Positions 43,628-51,423 of a DNA stretch of 54,881 nt are shown here, piece by piece; within the stretch, counting starts at the first letter, position 1, and every line of letters starts with the position of its first letter. The position numbers and the translations under genes were made by a program. A model generated the notes under the pieces. The model was not told the origin of the DNA. It worked only from the letters and a program-made list of their open reading frames with translations, and did no database searches. Origin of the DNA: Anaerolineae bacterium (GTDB lineage: Bacteria; Chloroflexota; Anaerolineae; Anaerolineales; Anaerolineaceae); contig JABLXK010000020.1 in NCBI GenBank assembly GCA_013178095.1, positions 1-54,881 on the forward strand, in the 5' to 3' direction.

Positions 43628-45271
43628 TTAGACCGTTTGTGTGGATTTGCCGCTCATGGCGCAAACTCCAGCGGGGCATTCTTTCTGTTGAATGTGCGCT
43701 TCAACTTCCTCCCGGAAGTGATTCAAAATGTCCTTAATCGGCGAGCCGGCGGTTTGTCCCAATCCGCAATTGGACATTTCGAAGAGCCATTTGCTGATGT
43801 CCTGCAAGGCGTCGATATCATTCATCGACCCCAACCCTTCTGAAATATTGGTCAGAATCTGAAAAGCGCGCTGGTTGCCAATACGGCAGGGATTGCATTT
43901 GCCGCAGCTTTCAAAACGGAAGAAATTGAGTAGCACTTTGGCAAGGTCGACAACACAGGTGTCCTCATTACAAATTAATAAGGCGCCTGAACCCATCGAG
44001 ACACCGGCTTTTGCATAGGAGTCGTAGTCCATGGGGGTGTCTTGAAGCCGGGCGGGAATGATGGAACCGCTGGAGCCGCCAGTTTGAGCCAGTTTGAGCT
44101 GCTTGCCGTCTTTCATTCCCCTGGCGTAAATTGTGATTACTTCGCGCAGGGTGATGCCCATGGGTACTTCGATAAGGCCGGTCAAATTAACGTTGCCCAT
44201 GATCGTATAGACTTTTGTACCGGGGCTGGTCGGTGTTCCAAAAGATTTGAACCAGGCTGCGCCGTTGCGAATAATTGGAGGAACATTAGCCAATGTCTCA
44301 ACGTTATTCACCAATGTGGGTTTGTCCCATAAACCGTTGGTGGTCGGGTAGGGGGGGCGCGGGCGGGGTTCGCCGCGTTTGCCTTCGATCGATTCAATCA
44401 GGGCTGTCTCTTCACCGCAAACGTAAGCACCGGCTCCGCCGTGCACGTGCAGCTCAAAGTTGAAACCGGAATTGAAGATATTTTCACCCAAAAAGCCCAT
44501 TTGCTTGGCTTGCAGGATGGCTTTCAGCAGGCGCGCTTGCGCCAGCGCGTATTCGCCGCGAATATATAAGTACCCTTCATCCGCCCCAACCGCGTACGCA
44601 GCGATGGTCATCGCTTCAATAATGCTATGCGGATCACCTTCAAGGATCAAGCGGTCCTTAAATGTACCCGGTTCGCTTTCGTCTGCATTGCAGATCACAT
44701 ATTTCTTTTCACTCTTTGTACCGGCGACAAATTGCCATTTGCTGCCGGTCGGGAAGCCGGCGCCGCCGCGGCCTTTAAGACCGGATTGTTTGAGCAGTTC
44801 AATCACGTCCGTCGGACTCATCCCGGTAAGGACTTTGCCGAGTGCCTGGTAGCCATCGTGGACAATATAATCTTCGATCGAGTCCGGATCGATAACTCCG
44901 GCTCGTTCCAGCACGATGCGCTGTTCTGCCGGCAGTGTTCCGCTGCGGGCGCTCAACCAGGCGATTTTGCCTGTCAGCTCCTTGGTAGGGGCTTGCAGGC
45001 GGGTGGCGATGCGGCCCTTAAACAAGTGTTCTTCCACCAGGAAATGCACATCGTCAGGAGTGACTGGGCCGTAAACAGTGGCTTCAGGATAAACGATCAC
45101 GAAAGGCGCTACATCGCTGCGCTCCATATCCGAAATTTTAGATAAAGAAATTTCGTCTGAAAGGTCGAATGCTTTCAATTCTTCCGAGAAGCGCTGATAG
45201 ACCGCCTCAGCACCTTTATCGAGTGAATGAGGATCGCTGGAAACCAAAACCATTGAACGTTTGATTTTCAT
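43628..45271 (-). CDS. NuoF/HoxF-like flavoprotein subunit with cysteine-free N-terminal domain
   Basis: NADH-binding FMN subunit. The core has GRGGAGFPTGSKW (FMN), ICNADESEPGTFKDR, GAGAYVCGEETALIESIEG (NAD), and the [4Fe-4S] site ESCGKCNPCRIG with a later CGLGQ. The first 95 residues align with the thioredoxin-like ferredoxin domain of its paralogue at 45822-47603, but its cluster cysteines are gone: VSSDPHSLDKGA where the paralogue has VCNDPECLEKGS. The C-terminal ferredoxin of HndC is also missing; it ends soon after ECPAGVCAMSG. Start at the ATG at 45271 with AAAGGAG 7 nt upstream (547 residues). It follows the NuoE-like gene after 13 bp. Confidence 0.93.
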   Translation of the reverse strand: MKIKRSMVLVSSDPHSLDKGAEAVYQRFSEELKAFDLSDEISLSKISDMERSDVAPFVIVYPEATVYGPVTPDDVHFLVEEHLFKGRIATRLQAPTKELTGKIAWLSARSGTLPAEQRIVLERAGVIDPDSIEDYIVHDGYQALGKVLTGMSPTDVIELLKQSGLKGRGGAGFPTGSKWQFVAGTKSEKKYVICNADESEPGTFKDRLILEGDPHSIIEAMTIAAYAVGADEGYLYIRGEYALAQARLLKAILQAKQMGFLGENIFNSGFNFELHVHGGAGAYVCGEETALIESIEGKRGEPRPRPPYPTTNGLWDKPTLVNNVETLANVPPIIRNGAAWFKSFGTPTSPGTKVYTIMGNVNLTGLIEVPMGITLREVITIYARGMKDGKQLKLAQTGGSSGSIIPARLQDTPMDYDSYAKAGVSMGSGALLICNEDTCVVDLAKVLLNFFRFESCGKCNPCRIGNQRAFQILTNISEGLGSMNDIDALQDISKWLFEMSNCGLGQTAGSPIKDILNHFREEVEAHIQQKECPAGVCAMSGKSTQTV

Positions 45272-45284
45272 TTTATGTCTCCTT

Positions 45285-45764
45285 TCACTCGTATTTCTCA
45301 AGAATATCAGGAATCTGACCAGGGGTCAGGTTCCCGTAGATATCATCGTCCACCATCATGACCGGGCCGACTGCACACACTCCCAGGCAGCTGGTGGTTT
45401 TCAAAGTCCATTTGCCATCCGGACTGGTTTCTCCCGGTTGGATCATCAGTTCTTTCAGCAGCGCATTCCAGACTTCGCGGCCTCCGGCCACATGGCAGGG
45501 GGCGCTTTCACAAAACTTGATCACGTGTCTGCCGGTGGGTTTGGTGGAAAGCATTCGGTAGAAACTGGCCACCGAATACACGCGGCTCTCCGGTATGTGG
45601 ATCCTTTCACTAATCAATTCCAGTGCTTCCGCAGGAATGAAACCCAGTTCCTGATTCACTTTCAACAGGATGGGTATCAATTCCTCCGGCTTGCTATGAT
45701 ACTCAGTGACTGCTGCGTTGACTATCTTATTTACATCCCGACCGTTACCGTTTAACTTTGACAT
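45285..45764 (-). CDS. NuoE/HoxE-like [2Fe-2S] subunit
   Basis: 159-residue subunit with an N-terminal helical part and a thioredoxin-like [2Fe-2S] domain. Ligands are Cys-85, Cys-90, Cys-126 and Cys-130 (FCESAPCHVAGG, SCLGVCAVGP), the standard spacing. AGGAGG lies just upstream. It pairs with the NuoF-like protein that follows and is the second NuoE-type protein in this cluster (the first is at 48596-49117). Confidence 0.94.
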   Translation of the reverse strand: MSKLNGNGRDVNKIVNAAVTEYHSKPEELIPILLKVNQELGFIPAEALELISERIHIPESRVYSVASFYRMLSTKPTGRHVIKFCESAPCHVAGGREVWNALLKELMIQPGETSPDGKWTLKTTSCLGVCAVGPVMMVDDDIYGNLTPGQIPDILEKYE

Positions 45765-45821
45765 GCAAGTTCCTCCTTTGATGAGTGCATATTTTTGATC
45801 GAGATATCGTCAGAATCAATA

Positions 45822-47603
45822 TTACGTTACCAGTACCGCCTCATAGTTACAGACCTGTTTGCAGATACCGCAACGAATGCAGATATCGGGATCGATGTAG
45901 TGAGTCTTCTTTGCTTCTCCTGTGATGGCATTCACAGGACAATTGCGCGCGCAAGCTGTGCAGCCGACGCACTTATCCGCCTGAATTTCGTACCGAATCA
46001 AAGCACGGCATACTTTAGCGGGGCATTCTTTTTTGTAAATATGAGCTTCGTATTCGCTGCGGAAATGTTTCAGCGTGCTGACCACCGGGTTGGGAGCGCC
46101 TTGCCCCAAACCGCACAGGCTGTCCTGTTTGATTTCCGCACTCAGAGCTTCCAGCAGTTCAATATCACCGTCACGTCCCTCGCCATTGCAAATACGTGTC
46201 AGGATTTCGAGCATGCGGCGGGTGCCGACGCGGCAAGGCACGCATTTACCACAACTTTCATCCTGAATGAATTCCATAAAGAAACGGGCGATATCGACCA
46301 TGCAGGTTTCGTCATCCATGACGACCATGCCGCCCGAACCCATAATGGAGCCAGCCTGGGTTAGTTTTTCGTAATCGACCGGTAAATCCAGATATTCGGC
46401 CGGCAAACAGCCGCCCATAGGGCCGCCGGTTTGGATGGCTTTGAATTCACGGTCGTTCTTGATGCCGCCGCCAACGTCGTACACAATTTCACGGACAGTA
46501 ATGCCAAATGGTACTTCGATCAAACCGGTGCGCTTGACGTCGCCTGCCAGGGCAAAAGTCTTGGTGCCTTTGCTTTTCTCGGTGCCCATGCTTGCATACC
46601 AGTCCGCTCCCCGCAAAATGATTTGGGGAATATTGGCGTATGTCTCAACGTTGTTGATATTGGTGGGTTTGCCGAACAAGCCTTTGACAGCCGGGAAAGG
46701 CGGACGCGGGCGGGGTTCGCCCCGTTTGCCTTCAATGGAGGCAATCAAAGCGGTTTCTTCGCCGCAAACGAAAGCACCGGCACCTTTGCGAACTTCAAGA
46801 TCGAAGGAAAAATCTGTTCCAATAATGTTCTTGCCCAGCAAGCCGTATTCACGCGCCTGTTCAATGGCGATGTTCAGGGTGCGGATGGCAATAGGGTATT
46901 CAGCGCGGCAGTAGATATAACCCTGGGATGCACCAATGGTGTAGGCGGCGATGATCATGCCCTCGATCACGGAATGGGGGTCGCCTTCGAGAACGCTGCG
47001 GTTCATGAACGCGCCCGGGTCGCCTTCGTCAGCATTGCAGACCAGATATTTTTGTCCGTCGACACTGTCGCGGGCGATTGCCCATTTTTTGCCGGTGGGG
47101 AAACCTGCGCCGCCGCGGCCGCGCAAACCAGATTGGGTAATAGTATTGATCACGTCGTCGGGAGAATATTGCGTCAGAACTTTGGCAAGAGCCTGATAAC
47201 CATCTTCGGCAATATACTCTTCGATATTTTGAGGATCAATCTTGCCGCAATTGCGCAGCACAACGCGGATTTCTTTTGCGGTGGGTTCGCCCAATTCCTG
47301 GGCTTCTTCTTTTTTGGGTGGCGCCAGCAAATCATTGACTGGCCGTCCCTTGAGAAACTGCTCTTCAACTAAAAAGGGAATGTTTTCCTTTGAAAGATTG
47401 ATGTAGTGAAACCCCTCAGGATAAACCAATATCTCGGGGCCTGATTCACAATTACCAATACGGGGTGTATCGAGAATCTGAACTTCATCCAATAAGCCCT
47501 TGGAGGAAAGTTCCGATTTCAATGCTTGCATGATCTCCATGGAGCCTTTTTCGAGGCATTCGGGGTCATTGCATACTAAAATATGCGAACGAAAATACGT
47601 CAT
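45822..47603 (-). CDS. hndC: HndC-like NADH-binding flavoprotein subunit with C-terminal ferredoxin
   Basis: 593 residues in three parts. An N-terminal thioredoxin-like ferredoxin domain (1-95) has three of the usual four cysteines (VCNDPEC and GNCESGP). The NuoF core follows, with SGLRGRGGAGFPTGKKW, CNADEGDPGAFMNR and ESCGKCVPCRVG. A C-terminal 2x[4Fe-4S] ferredoxin has CVGCTACARNCPV and CIRCGICKQVC. This is the layout of HndC, or HydB of bifurcating [FeFe] hydrogenases, which hold the bifurcating flavin. The ATG at 47603 is preferred to the TTG two codons upstream. Neighbours hndA and hndB complete the module, but no HndD follows. Confidence 0.93.
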   Translation of the reverse strand: MTYFRSHILVCNDPECLEKGSMEIMQALKSELSSKGLLDEVQILDTPRIGNCESGPEILVYPEGFHYINLSKENIPFLVEEQFLKGRPVNDLLAPPKKEEAQELGEPTAKEIRVVLRNCGKIDPQNIEEYIAEDGYQALAKVLTQYSPDDVINTITQSGLRGRGGAGFPTGKKWAIARDSVDGQKYLVCNADEGDPGAFMNRSVLEGDPHSVIEGMIIAAYTIGASQGYIYCRAEYPIAIRTLNIAIEQAREYGLLGKNIIGTDFSFDLEVRKGAGAFVCGEETALIASIEGKRGEPRPRPPFPAVKGLFGKPTNINNVETYANIPQIILRGADWYASMGTEKSKGTKTFALAGDVKRTGLIEVPFGITVREIVYDVGGGIKNDREFKAIQTGGPMGGCLPAEYLDLPVDYEKLTQAGSIMGSGGMVVMDDETCMVDIARFFMEFIQDESCGKCVPCRVGTRRMLEILTRICNGEGRDGDIELLEALSAEIKQDSLCGLGQGAPNPVVSTLKHFRSEYEAHIYKKECPAKVCRALIRYEIQADKCVGCTACARNCPVNAITGEAKKTHYIDPDICIRCGICKQVCNYEAVLVT

Positions 47604-47643
47604 TATCAATTACCTGCACTGTCTTTATAATAATTCAATGAAG

Positions 47644-48012
47644 CTATATGGTTATAACGTTGCCTTGCACTACTTTTCCATCTGTGACGTGTTCTTTCAT
47701 GATCTTTTTCGCTACTTCCGCATCGACCTTGCCATAGGTAACTTTTTCCTGACCAGGCATGACAACCTGCATGATCGGCTCCTGCTCGCAAAGGCCGATG
47801 CAGCCCGTTTGAGTAACGACGACATTTTCCAGGTTATTGGCTTCGATGAAATCCAACACCGATTTCATGGTTTCGCGCGCGCCGGCGGCGATGCCGCAAG
47901 TTCCCATGCCAACGATCACTTGTTTGGAACCACTAGTTTCTCCTAATTTGCGTTTTGCCAACGCCGCATCACGAATTTTTTGCAGATCATCCAGGCTTTT
48001 AATCGCGTTCAT
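47644..48012 (-). CDS. hndB: HndB-like (2Fe-2S) ferredoxin-domain protein
   Basis: 122-residue thioredoxin-like ferredoxin of the HndB family. Cysteines at residue 39 (MGTCGIAAGARE), 71 and 75 (TGCIGLCEQEP) are in the places seen in HndB. A charged helical N-terminus precedes the domain. AAGGAG is close upstream of the ATG. It lies between the GHKL ATPase and hndC, the gene order found in many hnd/hyd clusters. Confidence 0.92.
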   Translation of the reverse strand: MNAIKSLDDLQKIRDAALAKRKLGETSGSKQVIVGMGTCGIAAGARETMKSVLDFIEANNLENVVVTQTGCIGLCEQEPIMQVVMPGQEKVTYGKVDAEVAKKIMKEHVTDGKVVQGNVITI

Positions 48013-48042
48013 TGTTTCTCCTTGATAAACTCGATTGATTAA

Positions 48043-48567
48043 TTATACATTTCCAGCAACTTCATTAATTCCGTTTGTTAAAACACGATCCAGATAAGCT
48101 ATCACTGACGGTTCGGAAAGCGGTACGTCCTGCAAGGTGTCTTTGACCGCCTGATCGTCGAATTCAAAAACACGATCATCAACCTGGTACCTGAATATCC
48201 AGTTGACGTGAGGGTATCCAATCATCAGGTTCAGGAATGTGGAGGATAAATTGCCAAGCGGCATGCGGTCGATGTGGCTGCGTTGAAAATCAACGAAGAT
48301 GTTGGTGCCCACTCCAGGCTGCGATTCAATCCGCAGACAGCCGCAGCAGGCTTCGGCCGCTTCTTTCAGAAAAGGAATCCCCAGGCCGACCTTGCGAGTA
48401 GTGCGGGTGGTGATGAAAGGGTCGGTAACCTTTTTCACCATTTCTGCATCCATGCCTTTACCGTTGTCCGTGATCGATATAGATAGCCGATCTTTATTAA
48501 GGTTCTCTTCAACGCTGATCTCCACTCGGGAGGCGCCGGCGTTGACGCTATTCTCTGCGATATCCAT
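48043..48567 (-). CDS. GHKL-type ATP-binding protein (kinase-like, hydrogenase-linked)
   Basis: Small HATPase_c protein. Motifs: N box DIAENSVNAGASRVEI, G1 DNGKGMDAEM, G2 VGLGIPFLKEA. It lacks a dimerisation/phosphoacceptor domain, so it resembles RsbW/anti-sigma kinases more than histidine kinases, with an extra 70-residue C-terminal part of unknown type. Such ATPases are common in hnd/hyd operons but their target is unknown. Start is uncertain: the ATG at 48567 has no ribosome binding site, while in-frame sequence upstream reads KELSLHI, which looks conserved, and an AAGGAG lies 6 nt before an in-frame ACG at 48594. The N-terminus may therefore be nine residues longer. Confidence 0.87.
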   Translation of the reverse strand: MDIAENSVNAGASRVEISVEENLNKDRLSISITDNGKGMDAEMVKKVTDPFITTRTTRKVGLGIPFLKEAAEACCGCLRIESQPGVGTNIFVDFQRSHIDRMPLGNLSSTFLNLMIGYPHVNWIFRYQVDDRVFEFDDQAVKDTLQDVPLSEPSVIAYLDRVLTNGINEVAGNV

Positions 48568-48595
48568 GATATGCAGGGATAGTTCTTTTAACGTA

Positions 48596-49117
48596 TTACG
48601 CTCCTTCGTCTTCCTTTTCCAGGGCGCGGATCAATTGCGCGACTTTACTGGGCTTCACGCGGCCGTGAATCGTCTCGTCGATCACGACTACTGGAGCCTG
48701 GCTGCATGCACCGACACAACGGCATTCTTCGAGTGTAATTTGGCCGTCATCGGTAGTTTTACCCATTTCAATGCCAACCAGTTGCTTGGCTTTGTCGATC
48801 AATTGTGGAGCGCCGCCAACATAGCAGGCAGTACCCAGACAAAACTTGATCGTGTGTTTGCCGCGCGGTTGGGTGGTAAAGAATGAATAAAAAGAGATTA
48901 CACCGTGAACTTTGCTGACCGGGACTCGCAGCGATTTGGCAATGTAGTCCTGGATTGGTTCGGAGACAAAACCAATTTTCGATTGAACTTCGTTCAGGAT
49001 AACCATCAAGCTGCCAGGTTTTGCTTTGTGCTCTTCGAGAATTTCGTCAATTCGGTCAGCTAATTCAGGGTTATGAGTGGGATCGATTTGTGTGGTAGGA
49101 CTGATATTATCTAGCAT
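48596..49117 (-). CDS. hndA: HndA/NuoE-like [2Fe-2S] subunit
   Basis: 173 residues, with a helical N-terminal part and the [2Fe-2S] domain. Ligands are Cys-93, Cys-98, Cys-134 and Cys-138 (FCLGTACYVGG, CVGACSQAP). This is the HndA/HydC-type electron-transfer subunit that sits on HndC. First of the structural subunits in transcription order, after a 131-bp gap that may hold a promoter. It is one of two NuoE-type subunits in the cluster, and is followed by the GHKL gene, whose conserved N-terminus begins within a few nt of its stop. Confidence 0.94.
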   Translation of the reverse strand: MLDNISPTTQIDPTHNPELADRIDEILEEHKAKPGSLMVILNEVQSKIGFVSEPIQDYIAKSLRVPVSKVHGVISFYSFFTTQPRGKHTIKFCLGTACYVGGAPQLIDKAKQLVGIEMGKTTDDGQITLEECRCVGACSQAPVVVIDETIHGRVKPSKVAQLIRALEKEDEGA

Positions 49118-49248
49118 TTGATTCGCCGTAAGGTAAATTTGTTTAAAACCGTGTTATTTTATCACGATTACCGAATTATATGAATTTTATTAATTTCGAC
49201 TTTGATATATAGATCATTTGTGAGCAATGACCGCCAATAACAGGATAT
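49118..49248 (-). promoter_or_regulatory. Intergenic region before hndA with an inverted repeat
   Basis: 131 bp between the PHP gene and hndA. It contains the imperfect palindrome CGTGTTATTTTATCACG at 49150-49166, about 35 bp upstream of the hndA start, and several TATAAT-like boxes (CATATAAT on the minus strand just upstream of it). This could be an internal promoter with an operator. The repeat is similar in shape to, but not a clear match of, a Rex site. Confidence 0.35.
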
Positions 49249-50025
49249 TTATTTGGCGTTTTGACTGGCAATCAATTCGTGAAACCGGCCGGCGGATCGG
49301 TGAAAGGCAAGTTTGAACTCGGCAATTGAGGGTTCGGCAATATGGAAGCGGTTGAATCCAGCGATCTCACTCAGTTGATGGGCGTCGCCATTTTGAATAA
49401 GGTAATATCCAGTAAGTTGCGGATAATTCGCGCGAGCCTGTTCAGGGTTGATGTGGTGCGATATTTCCAATACCTCAAGCGGAATATCTTTTGGGATAAA
49501 ACCGAGGATAGGGATCAATCCGAATGCTGAGCGGTTGATATGCGCGGGGATTAATAATCCGCCATGATCAGTAGTCAATTCCCAGGCATCCTTTAAAGAA
49601 AGGCTGGACGAAGTGATCAACAGGCGTTCTTCCCGTCGCACGAAATCGCCGGTGGCATCCACCACGAATTGTTCGCCGAAATAGTCGACATTGTTGCGGA
49701 TTTCAGGAAAAGTGGGCCTTAGCCGATCGTAAAAATCCGTGATTTGTTCGAGAGTATCGAACAGGCACAAGCTGTGGATTTCTTCACGGGTCTGCAATTC
49801 CATGGCCGGCAGGACGGTGACTGTAGTGCCATGGGCTGCCTGCATGACGGCGGAAATATTCTCGATGGCATTATGATCACTGACAGCGATCAGGTTGATC
49901 CCTTTTTCCTCCGCTTCCTGGATAATCAGGGGCGGAATCATTTCCACGGCAGCACAGGGGGAAAGCACGGTGTGCAGATGCAACTCTGCCCGGTAGGTTT
50001 TTAGTTCAATCTGGGTGTTTTCCAC
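49249..50025 (-). CDS. PHP-domain metal-dependent phosphoesterase
   Basis: 258-residue PHP protein. Metal motifs are ELHLHTVLSPCAAVEMIP at the N-terminus, VSDHNAIEN, then MELQTREEIHSLCLF, PAHINRSAFG and NGDAHQLSEI, so the trinuclear site looks complete. Substrate unknown; relatives hydrolyse phosphate esters of nucleotides or histidinol. It sits between a DRTGG gene (12 bp) and the hydrogenase genes, an association also seen in hnd/hyd clusters of anaerobes, so it may turn over a signal molecule of this cluster (inference). Confidence 0.9.
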   Translation of the reverse strand: MENTQIELKTYRAELHLHTVLSPCAAVEMIPPLIIQEAEEKGINLIAVSDHNAIENISAVMQAAHGTTVTVLPAMELQTREEIHSLCLFDTLEQITDFYDRLRPTFPEIRNNVDYFGEQFVVDATGDFVRREERLLITSSSLSLKDAWELTTDHGGLLIPAHINRSAFGLIPILGFIPKDIPLEVLEISHHINPEQARANYPQLTGYYLIQNGDAHQLSEIAGFNRFHIAEPSIAEFKLAFHRSAGRFHELIASQNAK

Positions 50026-50037
50026 TGAAGCCCAAAA

Positions 50038-50382
50038 TTATTGGTCGCGCAATCCCATCCCCCATAGTTTTCCGGTTACGTAAAATGAGTTCCGCGGGCA
50101 CGAGAGCAGCGTGATGCCTTCTTCATTGGCTTTTTTAATCGTTACTGCGTCGGGTTGTGCATTTTCGGTGATGATGACTGCCGCCAGTTCCAGCAGGCAG
50201 GCAACTGCTACGATGTTGTTATGCGCTTGCAAGGTTACCCAAATGCTCTGATGTTTGGCGCCGGTCATCACACAGCTTAGCATATCCGAAACATAGCCGT
50301 GCGTGGGTGAAATTTGAGAAAAATCTTTGGCGTCGGTTAGGACTTTCAGGTTGAGTTCTTTGATTATCTGGTCAAGCGTCAT
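50038..50382 (-). CDS. DRTGG-domain protein (second copy)
   Basis: 114-residue protein formed by one DRTGG domain: LDQIIKELNLKVLTDAKD at the start, GYVSDMLSCVMTGAKHQSIW, then HNNIVAVACLLELAAVIIT and EEGITLLSCPRNSFYVTGKL. DRTGG domains occur beside CBS domains and in phosphotransacetylases and are thought to be regulatory. The ATG at 50382 has GGAG 10 nt upstream; the preceding in-frame stretch lies in the CBS-HATPase gene. Overlaps that gene by 11 nt. Confidence 0.88.
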   Translation of the reverse strand: MTLDQIIKELNLKVLTDAKDFSQISPTHGYVSDMLSCVMTGAKHQSIWVTLQAHNNIVAVACLLELAAVIITENAQPDAVTIKKANEEGITLLSCPRNSFYVTGKLWGMGLRDQ

Positions 50383-51421
50383 TTTTTGAAGACTCCTTTT
50401 TTGTTTTTGAGGTATAGCCTTCCCCGACGACATCTTCGCCGGTAAGAAGAAATTTCATCGTCAGGTGTGTGCCCTTGCCGAGCTCGGATCTTAAATCCAT
50501 TTCATCCGCGCAGCGTGAAATATTTGTCAATCCCATACCGGCGCCGAATCCCAGTTCGCGGATCTCTTCGGTGGCGGTGGAATAACCGGGCTGCATGGCA
50601 AGCTGGACGTCCGCGATGCCGGGGCCATCGTCCCAGGCATAAACCGCGATTTGATGCGGCTCAATTTCCACGTGAATTGAGCCGCCATTGGTTGTATGGA
50701 TGATCAAATTCATTTCGGCCTCATAGGTGCCGATGCCGACCCGGCGTGCGAGTTGCGCATTGGCGCCCATGCGCAGCAGAGCGCGTTTAATCTTGCTGGA
50801 AGCCGCCCCGCCGTTTGTGAAATCGAAATGCTGAATGGTATAACGTAGGATCAGGCTGGTGCGGTCCGATTCGATATCCTCGAAAAGATGCGAAGCGCGG
50901 TAGATGCGAACTTCTTCCTCTTGATAATCGTGCTGCAGCGCGCGCAGCAGCCCATAGGTCACGTCTCCCTTGGTCAGAATGCCAGTGAGCGCACCTTTTT
51001 CATCCAGAACAGGCAGCCGGCCCAACCCGGTTTTGGCGAATAGTTTTAGCGCCTCAGTCAAGTGATCAAAGGAATTTACCGTAACCAGGCGCGTACTCAT
51101 GTATTTCTGCAGGTTGGATTGCACATCCTGATTTGCCAGGCAGCGGATTAAATCCTCAGTGCTGACCATGCCAATCAGCGATTGGTTTTCCTGATCGACA
51201 ATCGGTATGCCGGATATGCGGTTTTCACGCATGCACTCGAGTACATCCTGCATAGTGTTGTGGGGATTGAGAGTTTTTACCTGGCTGGACATCACCTCGG
51301 ATATTTTGAGGATGTAAGCCAGTTCCTCCACGCGTGTGATACTGCCTGCCATCTCATCCGTTATGATTTTTCCTTTGAAGCGCGATGGAGATTGGTCGAA
51401 GTTTGTATCACGAATATTCAT
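50372..51421 (-). CDS. CBS-CBS-HATPase regulatory protein
   Basis: Residues about 38-165 are two CBS domains (ISEVMSSQVKTLNPHNTMQD, then MSTRLVTVNSFDHLTEAL), which usually bind adenine nucleotides. Residues about 190-330 are a HATPase_c domain of the RsbW kind with N box TYEAEMNLIIHTTN, G1 WDDGPGIADV and G2 LGFGAGMGLTNI. No phosphoacceptor or membrane part. It should couple energy charge or NAD(H)/AMP level to a kinase-like output. First ATG at 51421, 2 bp after the first DRTGG gene. It overlaps the second DRTGG gene by 11 nt, so all are coupled. Confidence 0.9.
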   Translation of the reverse strand: MNIRDTNFDQSPSRFKGKIITDEMAGSITRVEELAYILKISEVMSSQVKTLNPHNTMQDVLECMRENRISGIPIVDQENQSLIGMVSTEDLIRCLANQDVQSNLQKYMSTRLVTVNSFDHLTEALKLFAKTGLGRLPVLDEKGALTGILTKGDVTYGLLRALQHDYQEEEVRIYRASHLFEDIESDRTSLILRYTIQHFDFTNGGAASSKIKRALLRMGANAQLARRVGIGTYEAEMNLIIHTTNGGSIHVEIEPHQIAVYAWDDGPGIADVQLAMQPGYSTATEEIRELGFGAGMGLTNISRCADEMDLRSELGKGTHLTMKFLLTGEDVVGEGYTSKTKKESSKNDA

Positions 51422-51423
51422 GG

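Noticed and set aside
46431..47372. Open frame of 313 codons on the plus strand
   Set aside because: Lies entirely antisense to the HndC-like gene, has no family resemblance and arises from codon bias of the real gene.
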